Notes: generated by a model from the sequence alone, not told the origin. Shown: positions 22,070 through 32,023, counted from the first letter of the stretch. The stretch is 64,000 nt of DNA from Gnetum montanum (GCA_015680685.1 MNCI01033650.1:1055798-1119797), one strand, 5' to 3'. A program made the numbers and translations.

Positions 22070-22335
22070 TTTGGCATCCTCTATGCTAAGATTAACAAGT
22101 TTACACTGAGGATCGAAACCGCACACCGAACTGAATCCTGTACACTGAGTCTAAGCCTCTACGCTTACGCTAAGTTTAAGCCTCTGCGCTCACATTGAGC
22201 CTCTACACCAGAGTTGGAAGTTTACGCTTACGTAGGAGTTGGAGGTTTATGTTGGGGTTTGGTGGTCTACGCTTACGCTGAGGTTTACGCTTACGCTTAT
22301 GCTAAGGTTTACGCTCATGCTCGGCTTTGAGTTCA
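21300..22335. repeat. GTATACGC-word cluster in intron 1, exon 1 flank and 5' region of the antisense gene
   Basis: From 21300 to 21900 dozens of copies of GCGTATACGCTG, many as the 12-bp palindrome AGCGTATACGCT, alternate with short A-rich spacers (TGAAAACA / TGTAAAAA). CTACGCTACCGAAAC units follow at 21800-21880. After a gap holding exon 1 (21939-22069), TTTACGCTTACGCT words run from about 22130 to 22330 up to the TATA box. The word set is that of the LTR U3 array. No other coding content. Confidence 0.85.
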
Positions 22336-22360
22336 CTGTGCTTACAACTGACAGCCTCAC

Positions 22361-22370
22361 CCTATATATA
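22361..22370. promoter_or_regulatory. TATA box upstream of the antisense gene, readable on both strands
   Basis: CCTATATATA on plus and TATATATAGG on minus. On the minus strand it lies about 295 bases upstream of the exon 1 ATG (22069), with TACGC words between. On the plus strand it faces RT, 540 bases downstream. The antisense role is favoured because element 1 has a minus-strand TATA in the equivalent place. Confidence 0.42.
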
Positions 22371-22618
22371 GCGCCACGCTGACTCCCCCACCATCGCCAC
22401 CGCCTTGCATTTCATTTTGTTTTCTTTTTACTTTATTTTATCATCTTATTATTAATTTTAAAATACAAAATAAAAAATATATAAAACAAAGTGAACACTA
22501 CCACATCCTAAGTCCATCGTACACCAACTTCAGATGCCCACACTGAACATTTTCGCGCAAACTCTCCGATGCAAAATATACGGCGATTAGGCATCGTCGA
22601 ATCACCCACACAGCCCGG
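22371..22618 (+). other. Spacer upstream of the pre-RT repeats
   Basis: A T-rich block (TTTTGTTTTCTTTTTACTTTATTTTATC) is followed by A-rich sequence. No coding frame or recognisable repeat. Confidence 0.3.
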
Positions 22619-22800
22619 TATGGCCTTAAACTGCCATGATGGCCCGGTAAGGCCTTAAACTACCACCAACTACCCCATATGGACCAGTAAGGCCTTAAAC
22701 TACCCCATCCAGCTCGGTAAGGCCTTAAACTGCCACATCCAGCCCAGTAAGGCCTTATACTGCCACATTCGGCCCGGTAAGGCCTTAAACTGCCATGCAT
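22619..22800 (+). repeat. Tandem GGCCTTAAACTGCC units before RT of element 2
   Basis: Six to seven units of about 26-38 bp read CAnCCCGGTAAGGCCTTAAACTGC. The core CCTTAAACT is shared with the post-PR units (17110-17205), some 5.4 kb away on the other side of the antisense gene. The array ends about 100 bases before the sense splice acceptor at 22904. Confidence 0.88.
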
Positions 22801-22879
22801 CCCAGTGCGACGACAAATCACCATTGTGCATGTACACACGATTTACGTTGCCAGGAAACATGAAACAACACCTATTAGC

Positions 22880-22905
22880 TTATTTTGCCCTCTGTTTATT
22901 GGCAG
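22880..22905 (+). other. Sense-strand 3' splice acceptor before RT, element 2
   Basis: TTATTTTGCCCTCTGTTTATTGGCAG is a textbook pyrimidine tract with AG at 22904-22905. RT coding homology opens about 40 bases later. With the matching site in element 1 it supports a PR-RT intron that contains the whole antisense gene. Confidence 0.55.
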
Positions 22906-22943
22906 GAACAAGCCCGATGGATTGTTAACGTTTATCCACACCC

Positions 22944-24000
22944 TTGATCATTGATGGACCATATGGAAAAATCACAAGAGAAATCGACATAAACTCCATC
23001 AGCTTAGGTACATCAATGGACGATACGCTCATAGCCTCAACACAACAAACGCTAGATAGCTACAAAGGTATGACAAGATCTCTTGACATAGAAGCCGATA
23101 GCATCACTGAAGACCTGTTGACTGAAACCCCCATCGTAATGCCTGATGGTGAAACCAAAATATTAAAATTGAGTACACTATTGCAACCTCAACTGGCCAA
23201 AGACATAGAAGATGTACTTCGAAACAACATAAAATCATTCGCTTGGTCTTACACCGACATGCCTGGTTTAGATCCTTGAATTGTCCAGCACAATATTATC
23301 CTTGACCCAAAATTGAGGCCAATTAAACAAAAGGCATGAAAGGTTAAAATTGAGGTAGCATTGGCAGTTCACAATGAGATCACTAGACTTTATCAAGTAG
23401 GTTTCATTCAGGCTATCGTTATGCCGAGTGGGTATCCAACATGGTCATTGTCCTGAAAAAGAATGGAAGTATTCGCTTATGCATTGACTTCTGGGATCTC
23501 AACGTTGTAACCATAAAAGATGATTTTTCCCTACCCAGCATTGATCAACTTGTTGACTCAACCACTGGGCATGCCCTATTATCTTTTATGGATGGCTTCT
23601 CAGGATACAACCAAATAAGCATTAACCCGGAGCATCAGCTCCGGACTACCTTATGACACCATGGGGAACCTTTTGTTATACAATGATGTCCTTCGGTCTC
23701 AAGAAAGCTGGGGCCACATATCAAAGGGCCATGACATTTATTTTTAGTGATTACATGTTGCATTCGCTTAACGACTACGTGGAAAACATTGTCATTAAAT
23801 CAAAGACATCATAGCAACACATACAAGATCTTGACCTAGTACTAAAGCGTTGTTTAAAATATGAGTTGAGACTTAACCCAAAGAAATGTGTCTTTGGGGT
23901 CAAAACAGGAAAAATGCTTGGATTCATAGCCTCGGAAGCAGGGATACAAGTAGACCCCGATAAAGTTAAGGCCATAACCAACTTACAACCACCTAGCAAC
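22944..24000 (+). pseudogene. Element 2 reverse transcriptase, catalytic YVDD changed to YVEN
   Basis: The N-terminal region KSFAWSYTDMPGLDP (about 23230-23277) is followed by a stop. The palm motifs RLCIDFWDLN (about 23480) and FMDGFSGYNQI (about 23588) are present. A small deletion after QLRTT (about 23651) shifts the frame, then MMSFGLKKAGATYQRAM. The catalytic box, YVDD in element 1, reads YVEN here (about 23777-23788), so both metal-binding aspartates are replaced. LNPKKCVFGVK and LGFIASEAGI follow. It cannot be an active polymerase as read. Position and motifs match element 1 throughout. Confidence 0.88.
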
Positions 24001-24560
24001 CTTCCTGAACTCTGAGGTCTACAAGGTAGATTACAATTCATCAGGCATTTCATAGAAAAACTACCGAACAAATTAAAACCTATGAACCACTTGCTACGCA
24101 AGAACATCCATTTTGAATGGACTCCATAGTGCCAAGAAGCATTTGACAATATTAAAATGGCACTTGTCCAACTACCCACAGTTTATCCACCTCAAAATGA
24201 TAAACCATTTTACATCTACCTTGCCACTTCGGACTCATCAATCACGTCCATGCTTTGCCAAAAACAAGATGATGGAACCGAAGTCCCTATCTATTACTTA
24301 ATCCATGCATTAGTTGCCCATGAGAAGAAGTATAATGAGGTGGAGAGGTCATGTTTAGCTCTGGCCTTTTCTTTAAAGAAATGGCGACATTACCTCTTCC
24401 ATAACCAGGTCAATATAATCTGCAAGGATAATGTGCTCAGAGCCATCACCGGAAACATTTATGAGTCAAGTCAAATAGCCCGTTGGAAAGCCATGATAGC
24501 TGAGTTTGACCTACACTACATAGCCCAATCATCAGTTAAGGGTCAAGCCATAGCAAATCA
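24001..24560 (+). pseudogene. Element 2 RNase H (Ty3-type)
   Basis: Connection LQFIRHFIEKLPNKLKPM, then FYIYLATSDSSITSMLC, PIYYLIHALVAHEKKYNEVE, LKKWRHYLFHNQ and IICKDNVLRAIT. The Glu in YNEVE and the Asp in CKDN are kept, unlike element 1. A stop at about 24013 and another at 24127-24129 lie in the connection; the domain itself is open from 24157 to 25155 together with aRNH. Confidence 0.83.
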
Positions 24561-24599
24561 AATGACTGCACCACCAACGCACGATCAAGCAACAATAGA

Positions 24600-25060
24600 G
24601 CCAGAATTCCCTGACGAAAATGTAAATGTAATAGCCATAGTACCCGATGACTACCAATCCATTTTGAACTTTGATGGAGCATCCACCTCTCGGGGGGGAA
24701 GTGCTGCTACCGTCATCACCTATCCCTCCAAGGAGATCCAACCCTTTGCTTATCACTTCGACTTTCACTGTACCAACAACATAGTAGAGTATGAAGGTCT
24801 CCTTAGAGGTCTCATGGCAGCACTAGCTTCAGATATCACACGACTTGTGGTCAGGGGGGACTCACAACTGGTTTTGAACCAAGTCACAGATATTTATACA
24901 TGCAAAGCGCAACATTTACAACCATACTGTGACTTAGCCAAACATTTAATGAAACGATTCAAAAACATAGACGTGCAACATGTCTCCAGAAATGATAATA
25001 CCATCGCAGATGCACTGGTCACATTAGCACTAAACGTATCCCCTGACATGTTCCATACAT
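24600..25060 (+). pseudogene. Element 2 second, archaeal-type RNase H (aRNH), catalytic residues kept
   Basis: Motifs in order: FDGASTSRGGSA (about 24670), CTNNIVEYEGLLRGL (about 24769), RGDSQLVLNQV (about 24853) and NDNTIADALVTL (about 24991). All four acidic positions are present, in contrast to the D-to-G change in element 1. This domain between RNase H and IN is diagnostic for the Tat lineage. Confidence 0.87.
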
Positions 25061-25149
25061 TGCCAAGCTCCATAATCAGCTGTGTGAAACCCATAACTGA
25101 TACGCTCGATACATTGTCAATTGCATCTGTTAGTACAACACACGCGATA

Positions 25150-26391
25150 GAATGATATGATGACATAAAAGAGTACCTTCTACATGGTGAAACACCGCGA
25201 CATCTAACGAATGCACAAAAAGACATGGTACGAAAGCATTCTAAGCAATATGCATTGGTAGGGGACACCTTGTGTCGTCGATCCTACGAAGGCATATTTC
25301 TAACATGCATTAGTAGCACTGATGCCCAAACCATCATTGAGCAAGTACATGATGGACTATGCGGAGGACACATAGCACCTAAAGCAATGGCAATAAAAAT
25401 AAGATGCTTAGGCTATTATTGGCCACATATGGAGTATGACTGTCTCTCCAAAGCTAAAACATGCAATACCTATCAAAGACATAGTAATCTAATCCATGTC
25501 CCACCAAATGAATTGCATACAGCGCAAATCACATGGCCCTTCCAAAAGTGGAGGTTGGACCTTATCAGACCAATAACACCCTCATCTTCTGTGGGGCATA
25601 GCTTCATCATAACCATGATAGAATACTTCACGAACTGGGTAGAAGCTATGCCCCTTCGAAGAACCACATCTAAACACGTATGCAACTTCATTCTTGAAAA
25701 CATTGTGACCCGTTTTGGCATCCCCATGACCATCATCACTGATAACGGGCCACAATTCAACAGTGCCGAAACCAAAACTTTTTGTGAAAGTCTGGGGATT
25801 AGAAATTCATTTTCATCCCCTTACAACCCTTAGAGCAATGGGCAAGCAGAGGCCACAAATAAAACCATCATCACAATACTTAAAAAGATGCTTACCCAAA
25901 GCAAGAAAAAATGGCACGAGCAGCTGGTATACGCATTGTGGGCTTATCGCACTATGCATTGGACTTCAATAGGTAAAACGCCATATAGTCTCGTTTATGG
26001 TTCAGAAGCTATTTTACCTTTGGAATTATAGGTACTATCTTTAAGGATCACACTTTCCGGACTCCTCGACGAAAGGCAAAACAATGACCTGCGCATCATT
26101 GACTTGGACTCGGTGGAGGAGGAACGTGTACATGCACTCGATCAGATTGAATGGTATCAAAAAAGACAATGACAACACCACCAGCATGACATTCATAAGC
26201 ACCCTATCAAAGAAGGCGACCTTGTACCCAAAGCCGTTCGAGAACATTTGGACAAATTCTCAGCCAACTGGGAAGGGCCCTACTTGGTCACCAAAGCATA
26301 TGACAACAGAGCATTCATGTTAGCTAACATGGAAGGGAATGAGCTTGCAAATCCAACCAATCACTCATTCTTGAAACCGTTCCACATTTGA
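25150..26391 (+). pseudogene. Element 2 integrase, near complete
   Basis: HHCC region: VHDGLCGGH (25348-25374), GYYWPHMEYDC and TCNTYQRH, where one zinc-binding Cys is Tyr. Core: WRLDLIRP (first Asp, about 25550), ITDNGPQF (second Asp, about 25735) and, after a stop at about 25831, NGQAEATN (Glu, about 25839). All three catalytic acids remain. DALxWAY-type helix, YSLVYGSEAILPLEL, and the C-terminal GPY module WEGPYLVTKAYD (about 26269) follow; LKPFHI ends at 26391. Three stops and one frame change break it. It follows aRNH after a stop at 25153. Confidence 0.87.
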
Positions 26392-26409
26392 GTATAGGCT
26401 TAGGTATGT

Positions 26410-26760
26410 GTTCATCCTGGAATCATGACAGTAAACTGATACCATAGAACAGTCCTGGAATCATGACTTAAAACTGATACCACAGCTCGTCCTGGAATCA
26501 TGACGATAAACTGATACCACAGAATGTCTGCAAAGACAATAAACTAGCACCTATCCGGCACGATAGTAAATTTCCACAGTTGCATTCACCAGAGTTTGCT
26601 AAGACTATAAACTAGTTTGCCTCTTCACGATCCGCCAAGACTAGAAACTAGCAACGTACCGTCTGCCATGACGCTAAACGGGCAATGTCCAATGGGTCAT
26701 GACTTAAAACTAACCCATGATAGTCCGCTAAGACTATAAACTAGCAATTTCATCTCTGGT
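26410..26760 (+). repeat. Tandem TAAACTGATACC / TAAACTAGCA units after IN of element 2
   Basis: Three units of about 40 bp (TCCTGGAATCATGAC...TAAACTGATACCA, 26412-26520) are followed by six or seven looser units ending TATAAACTAG(CA). This is the counterpart of 9195-9490 in element 1: the same position and the same core, but a different flanking unit sequence. Confidence 0.85.
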
Positions 26761-27811
26761 TCCTCAATCTGTGGCTACATTCAAACTTCATTAAAATCGC
26801 TGCATCACTCGTCAATCGGCCGATCCTAACGCCATTACTGCTATTCATATACGATGCCTGAAATCTCATCCAGTGCCTTTGCTCCATCAGTAGCTATTTA
26901 AGTCTAAGCTTTCTTACTCACTCATGGTTTTCTTATTCTCTTGGAGTTGTGTTTGCAGGATGACACTTAGAGGTGTTCGTACAAGAATGCACTTCGTCAT
27001 AAGCAGCAAGGTGAGACGTTGTTCACAGTGAACGTAGCAAAACTAAATCAAGCCATTCACTAGTACATCTCCCATTTCATATCCCACCTATCCCTCAACA
27101 CCTTATACTTGGTCACATCCCAAACACATCTGGTACAACCCGAAACATCGAACATACCGTTGCATATTGCGCCACTCTTAAGCGGTTGCAACCCACCACA
27201 TGGCACTTGAGCATGAGTACAAGATCAAAACAAAGCTCTTCAAAAAAACAAAAAAAAATGGCGTCCCTTCCCACATAAAACACAAGAAGGGATGGCAGTC
27301 ACCTCGAAAGAAAATGCTCATGTCCAAAAATAATCAAAAAACATCCCGTTGCATGGCTTTGGCTCTCCGCCAATACATTCCCCCTAAACACTAAAAAGGG
27401 GCCCTGTTCCTCCAAAGAATGCAACACATCATCACGTGGCTTTGGTTTTGCCAACAAGGCCTTTTGGACACTAACCAAGAGTCTTGTTCCACCAAAGGAC
27501 ATACATCTCATGTCTCGATTCCGAGTCTGCTAAACAGTGGCCATTGACAAGGATCAGCATGACCCATATACACACCAGAACATCCCCTTCACCATGCAAA
27601 ACCTTGATTCCTCCTGAATCCCCATAGTTCCCCTTTCCCTATCAAATATGAATTCCATTTCCTGTAATCCCATGTACTACTGAACATGGTGCGATGATGT
27701 CTAATCAAGTGGCAAAGAACAAAGTCTCTATCGAGTTGCTTATGGTGTTTTGCACTTCTTTGTCGACGCTTCTCGGGTCGATTCCTCCAAGCGTTAACAA
27801 AGAGGGGCCAA
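26761..27811 (+). other. Element 2 3' untranslated region with polypurine tract
   Basis: No coding domain. A splice-acceptor-like tract TTGGAGTTGTGTTTGCAG ends at 26958, similar to the two pre-RT acceptors. The region closes with the polypurine tract AAAGAGGGGCCAA (27799-27811), followed by the LTR start TGAAACACC. Confidence 0.55.
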
Positions 27812-27964
27812 TGAAACACCACAAAATTTTGAGCTTAGTACTTTTCCAACAAGAATAAAGCTAATTCATGATGTTCCCCCACCATGACTGAAGCTTGAGG
27901 GCCCCACAAACAGCTTCAAGCAGAGTCAAACTCAACGAGGAGCAGTTCCTTGGGACCCACTGAC

Positions 27965-28646
27965 TCCTGTGGAAAGGAACAGAAGGAGGTTCAAAAGGCA
28001 AAATCAGCGAAGTCCACAGAACTTGCNTGCCCAGCGTATACGTCCAAGCTTACATTCTCAGCGTATACGCCAAGCGTATACGCCCAAACGTACACATCCC
28101 CAGCGTATATGCCCAACATGCAATCCCCAAAGACAGCATGGAAACAGCACTGCAGAGCAAAATATGGTACAAGGCATCAACTCACATGAAAAGAGAAATC
28201 ATCAGGCATTAACATCAAGCATTCTGAAGTCTATACGCTGAGTATGTACATCCTATACGTCCAGCGTATACCCCTAGTAAATATAGCGTATACGCCCAAC
28301 GTATACACCCAGCATCCACAGCGTATACGCCCAGCGTATACACCCGGCAGGCATCCACAGCGTATACGCCCAACAAACATAGACAACGTATACGCCTAGC
28401 AAGCATCCACAGCGTATATGTCCAGAGTCTACGCCCACTAGATACAGCATATACGCCCAGCGTATATGTCCAGTAGATGTAGCATGTTCTACACTTGTCA
28501 ATTTTATTCTTTCGCACCCGGTCAACGTGCCATGTGTCACCCAACCCGAGTCTAATGACTACATGGCGCAGCAAGGCGTAGAAATCCTGTGGAAAGGAAC
28601 AGAAGGAGGTTCAAAAGGCAAAATCAGCGAAGTCCACAGAACTTGC
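27965..28646 (+). other. 62-bp exact duplication bracketing the GTATACGC segment, with an N
   Basis: Bases 27965-28026 and 28585-28646 are identical over 62 positions. The first copy abuts the N at 28027. Deleting 28027-28646 would give an uninterrupted type B LTR. Either the assembler inserted a segment from a type A LTR, or two haplotypes are interleaved. Confidence 0.8.
28040..28480. repeat. GTATACGC array in the 3' LTR of element 2
   Basis: Same 13-bp word AGCGTATACGCCC and 39-bp unit as at 11166-11497, but with fewer units (main block 28262-28475). The upstream cluster at 28034-28110 corresponds to 10940-11045. Confidence 0.88.
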
Positions 28647-28698
28647 ATCATGGTAGAATAAGCTAAAAATCAGCAAAACTGTCTCAATCGCTACGCTA

Positions 28699-28720
28699 TG
28701 CTATGCTACATAGCATAGCA
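28699..28720. repeat. Perfect 10-bp inverted repeat (hairpin)
   Basis: TGCTATGCTA, a CA loop, then TAGCATAGCA: a perfect palindrome in LTR type B, about 320 bases upstream of the TATA box. It could be a cruciform or a dimeric protein-binding site. No function is shown. Confidence 0.7.
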
Positions 28721-29035
28721 TCATGTAGCAAGTATGTGACGTACAGCAAGACACGTGGCAAGGTGCTATGCCATGATAAGCAAGCCACGTTGCAAAACAC
28801 AGTGCGGCAGGCAGGTGATCATGTGACATCAATGCACTCCACCTCAATCGGATCGTTGGCACATGCCTCTAGGAGCTGGCAGCACAGTCATGACGTAGTA
28901 GGATCGTAGTTATTGCTTGCATCACGACGGTCTTGTAAACTCAACGGTCACAAACGGTTCAAGTAACGCCAGTAAGTTGGCGCAAGTCTGCAACAACGTA
29001 CTATTAAAATGGTCACCTTTGCTTACCTTCAGCCC

Positions 29036-29043
29036 TATAAATA
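29036..29043 (+). promoter_or_regulatory. TATA box of LTR type B
   Basis: TATAAATA preceded by CAGCCC and followed by GCCTGTC; a typical plant LTR promoter. The polyadenylation-like AATAAA at 29364-29369 lies about 330 bases downstream. Confidence 0.6.
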
Positions 29044-29770
29044 GCCTGTCAAACAGCACAAAAAGGATCTGCAAAAAAAAAAAGGAGAGTCTCCTTGACT
29101 GAAACAAACAAAGAGAAATACCTGCAATCTCATAATAAGGGAAGAAAAATGAGAGGCCAGCAATCTGTAAAAGGAACCTCTCTTAGCTGGCATAAAGTCT
29201 AGGGTCTCATTCTACCACCTTGGTAGGATCCTGCCCGCATCGTATATACGTGAAGTCTGTGCCCAAGTGCACAGCTATTCCTATTTCCCGGCATGCTTTG
29301 GTCACTCTCGGAACTTTCTACACTCCGTCGCGTCATGCAGCCGATTGTGCCACCCCCTGACTGAATAAATTTGTAGCTCTGAAGTGGTGCATATTCCTAA
29401 CTGTATCTTATGTTACTTGTTATTTACTATCTAGCTTCCTTATATTATTTCTATTTTTTTTACCTTCAAGCATCGTTTCATATCATTGTCACACTTATGT
29501 TTATTCACTATTTCGCATCGTTGTTGCATTTTTTTAGTCCCTTTCTTTTCCCGCTATAATTACCCATAAGCACCATCTCACAACTCATATAGTTTATATT
29601 GTAAAAGGCTATATTCACACCGATGTAAGTCCCTGTCTGATAGACCAAACCATTGAGGGCACCCCATGTTCGCACACACCCAGCACCATCCTCCCGCAGG
29701 CACGGGGTTGGAATTGTTATGTCCGCCGACCTTGGCGTTCTTCCAGCCACTGACATTTTCGGTCACTACA

Positions 29771-30102
29771 ATAAGAACCATATAGACTAAGTGATTAAAC
29801 AAAATAGCAAATTCTAACAACTCACAATTTTTGACAAAGTTGGCCAAATCTTCTTTATGATAACTAATTACATTTTTATACACAACCTAACCATTTTAAC
29901 ATTCACAACAATAAATACATACTCACATCTAGTAAGTTTTATAACTATGAAGTCTATTTGGAGGTATTTGGACCTTGGTGTGACCAAAGACCAGCAAGCA
30001 CCAAAACCCTATTTGAAGAACACCTTCAATCTCGTGACTTCCCAAGGCCACGAGACAATGAGGGACACATGTTGGTGGTTGCATCCCAAATGGTCGTCAA
30101 CA
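29771..30102 (+). mobile_element. Right end of the element 3 5' LTR (332-bp repeat, copy 1)
   Basis: It starts ATAAGAACCATATAGACTAAG and ends TCGTCAACA. Copy 2 at 40469-40800 has the same length, orientation and terminal CA. The left border coincides with the terminal CA of the element 2 LTR, so elements 1 and 2 seem to have inserted into this LTR, with ATAAG as the expected target duplication. Both copies keep a mostly open frame, but the changes between them are largely amino-acid altering, so coding is doubtful. Confidence 0.55.
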
Positions 30103-30236
30103 GTCTTTTTGGTGCAAGAAGGAGGGCTAAAAATTTTTCCTCTAAGTTCATAAGCCTGATAATCCTAGCACACCAATACTTCTTTGTTGCTAGTAAACAT
30201 TTAAGAAATTAGATACTATTTTTAGTTTATGACCAA

Positions 30237-31847
30237 GAAGATTGATAATTTAGAAGATTTCAAAGGTTCTAAAGAAATTCTTGATTATAAGATTGATTAT
30301 TCATCAAAAGAAGAAGAAAAAAGGTTTTTTAGTTTGGAATAAGTAGTGGAGTAAACACTAGAAGGATAAGAAGATCACCTCTTATGTTTGATTTATTAGT
30401 TTATAAGAGAAAGTCAAGGAAGTATAAGAATTCAATGAGCAAAAGAAATTCTAATAGGATGACAAATACTTGGCAAAGAGTCACACCATCAGGATTCCAG
30501 AATGACAAGGATATTCCTGAGGTAGTTTACAAATATTTTCCTAATCCTTCCATTCCTAGAAAAGCTTACTTGGCTAAAGAATACATTCATTTATTTGAGC
30601 CAGCTTTAGCTCATGCAAATGTTCAACACCAAGATCAAGCCTGTAGGTTGTTTGTGGCAAATATAAAGGATATGGCTCATATTTGATATTCAAACTTACC
30701 AGGAAATAGTACAAAAGTTGGGATGATATGAAAATTTTTTTCTTGGCCTAATTTCGAAATCAATTACACCAACAACTATACTATGGACTAGCATAAGCTA
30801 AGCAAGGAGTGAAAGAGTCAATTAGAGATTTCAACATTAAGTTTCAATGAATTTTTGGACTCTTTCAAAGACAATATAGATCATCAAATGAAATCCCAAT
30901 ATTTTAATTTCATTGAGAAGAACTCCAAAATTGCTAACATTGAATGACTAATTTAGTAAAGCTATACAAGTAGAAAAAAAACTAAATTTGAACAATGAAG
31001 AGATTATTACAACTCAAAAAAGAGAAGAGAAAATGATGATTCCTATGCAATATTTTGATCAAATTAAAGCATTACTGAGACCATATCATATTAATATAGA
31101 ACAAGAGTTAGAAAGTAGAGAATTTGAAAAAGAACAATTAATGAGGGACTTGTCCAACAAAGTGGTGAAACTAGAGAAAGCTTTCACAAAAGTTAAAATC
31201 AAGGAAGAAAAGAAAAATAGAAAATATAAGCATCAAGATACTAAGTTAGTAGAATATGGGGATGAAAGTGATGTTGTTATGTCCAACTTCCTTGATATTG
31301 AATTAAATATTCAGCTATCAAGTGTTCATTACATAAGCAAATCTTCAAATAATGAATCTAGTCATACTTCTTCTCTATCAAGTTTCAAAGTGGATATATC
31401 ATCAGATGAAGTGTGTAATAACAAAGAAAATGAATATAATCTCTGATCAAAAGAAAGATTAACTACTTCTAGGCCTCCAAACATTATTTCTGATCCATCT
31501 ACTAAGAGAAAGGCTTTTGAGCCAACTCAGAGATAGAAAAATAAAGGTAAAGAAGATCAAGCATAGTAGAGTACTCAAAATCAATCATTTAATAAATGTA
31601 TGAAGAAACCAAGCTTTTATGAAGATGGAGAATATGATTTAATTGAAGATCTTAAACATGTCAAAGCCAACATTAGCATATATTAATTACTATAGATAGG
31701 AGATCAACAAAGAAAGGCTTTAGAGTTTATTAAAGGTAAAAGGAGAGTTAAAGAGTTAGAGTTAAGCTATGTGTCCAACATTGATGAGAAAACAAAAACT
31801 AGCTATGATTGTACTCCTGATAAAGAAGCTCCTCCTTTTCTTTTGAC
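30237..31847 (+). pseudogene. Element 3 gag and gag-PR linker
   Basis: AT-rich coding remnant. Open parts are 30384-30686 and 30988-31446. The first has FQNDKDIPEVVYKYFPNP and HQDQACRLFVANIKDMA, capsid-like; the second is highly charged with a coiled-coil-like KVVKLEKAFTKVKIKEEKK. From 31610 the linker YEDGEYDLIEDLKHVKANIS and QLLQIGDQQRKALEFIKGK can be read through stops; this resembles the stretch leading into PR in Tat elements. The N at 31848 cuts it off before PR. Several stops. Confidence 0.6.
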
Positions 31848-31848
31848 N

Positions 31849-32009
31849 GCTTCAAAAAGTTTTGTTTCAAAATTCTTATTCTTTCCATTCGAAGTAATGT
31901 TTTCATTCATCAAAGACTTACTATAAATGTATATTTGATTTGGTTCTCCTTTCCAAGGTAGCCACATGTGTGAATAATCTATTGATATGTAGTCAGAGAA
32001 ATTTTTACT
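31849..32009 (-). other. Short contig between gaps, apparently in inverted orientation
   Basis: Bounded by the N at 31848 and Ns at 32010-32023. On the minus strand it is open for about 53 codons (DYISIDYSHMWLPWKGEPNQ near its start) in a neighbourhood where plus-strand coding is riddled with stops; the plus strand shows no equivalent. It is probably a fragment of retrotransposon coding sequence scaffolded the wrong way round. I cannot assign the domain with certainty. Confidence 0.45.
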
Positions 32010-32023
32010 NNNNNNNNNNNNNN
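32010..32023. other. Assembly gap (14 N)
   Basis: Fourteen undetermined bases. The aRNH fragment of element 3 starts directly after it, without its first catalytic motif. Confidence 0.99.

Larger units (their letters stand above)
27812..29770 (+). mobile_element. 3' LTR of element 2 (chimeric, types A and B)
   Basis: It begins TGAAACACCACAAAATTTTG after the polypurine tract and ends ...CACTACA at 29770, exactly where homology to the 40.47-kb repeat begins at 29771. Bases 27812-27960 and 28028-28562 match the shared LTR; from 28563 on the sequence is different (type B), with its own TATA box (29036), an AATAAA at 29364 and a GC-rich stretch near the end (29640-29760). A 62-bp exact duplication and a single N inside it suggest that two LTR variants were joined. 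Termini TG...CA fit a plant LTR. Confidence 0.6.

Noticed and set aside
21702-22109. Plus-strand open frame of 135 codons
   Set aside because: Shadow of TACGC repeats and of antisense exon 1 on the opposite strand.
28215-28574. Minus-strand open frames in the 3' LTR array
   Set aside because: Same repeat artefact as at 11.2 kb.
29578-29883. Minus-strand 101-codon frame in a GC-rich patch at the LTR end
   Set aside because: It crosses the LTR border at 29770 into element 3 sequence, so it is not one unit; no family recognised.
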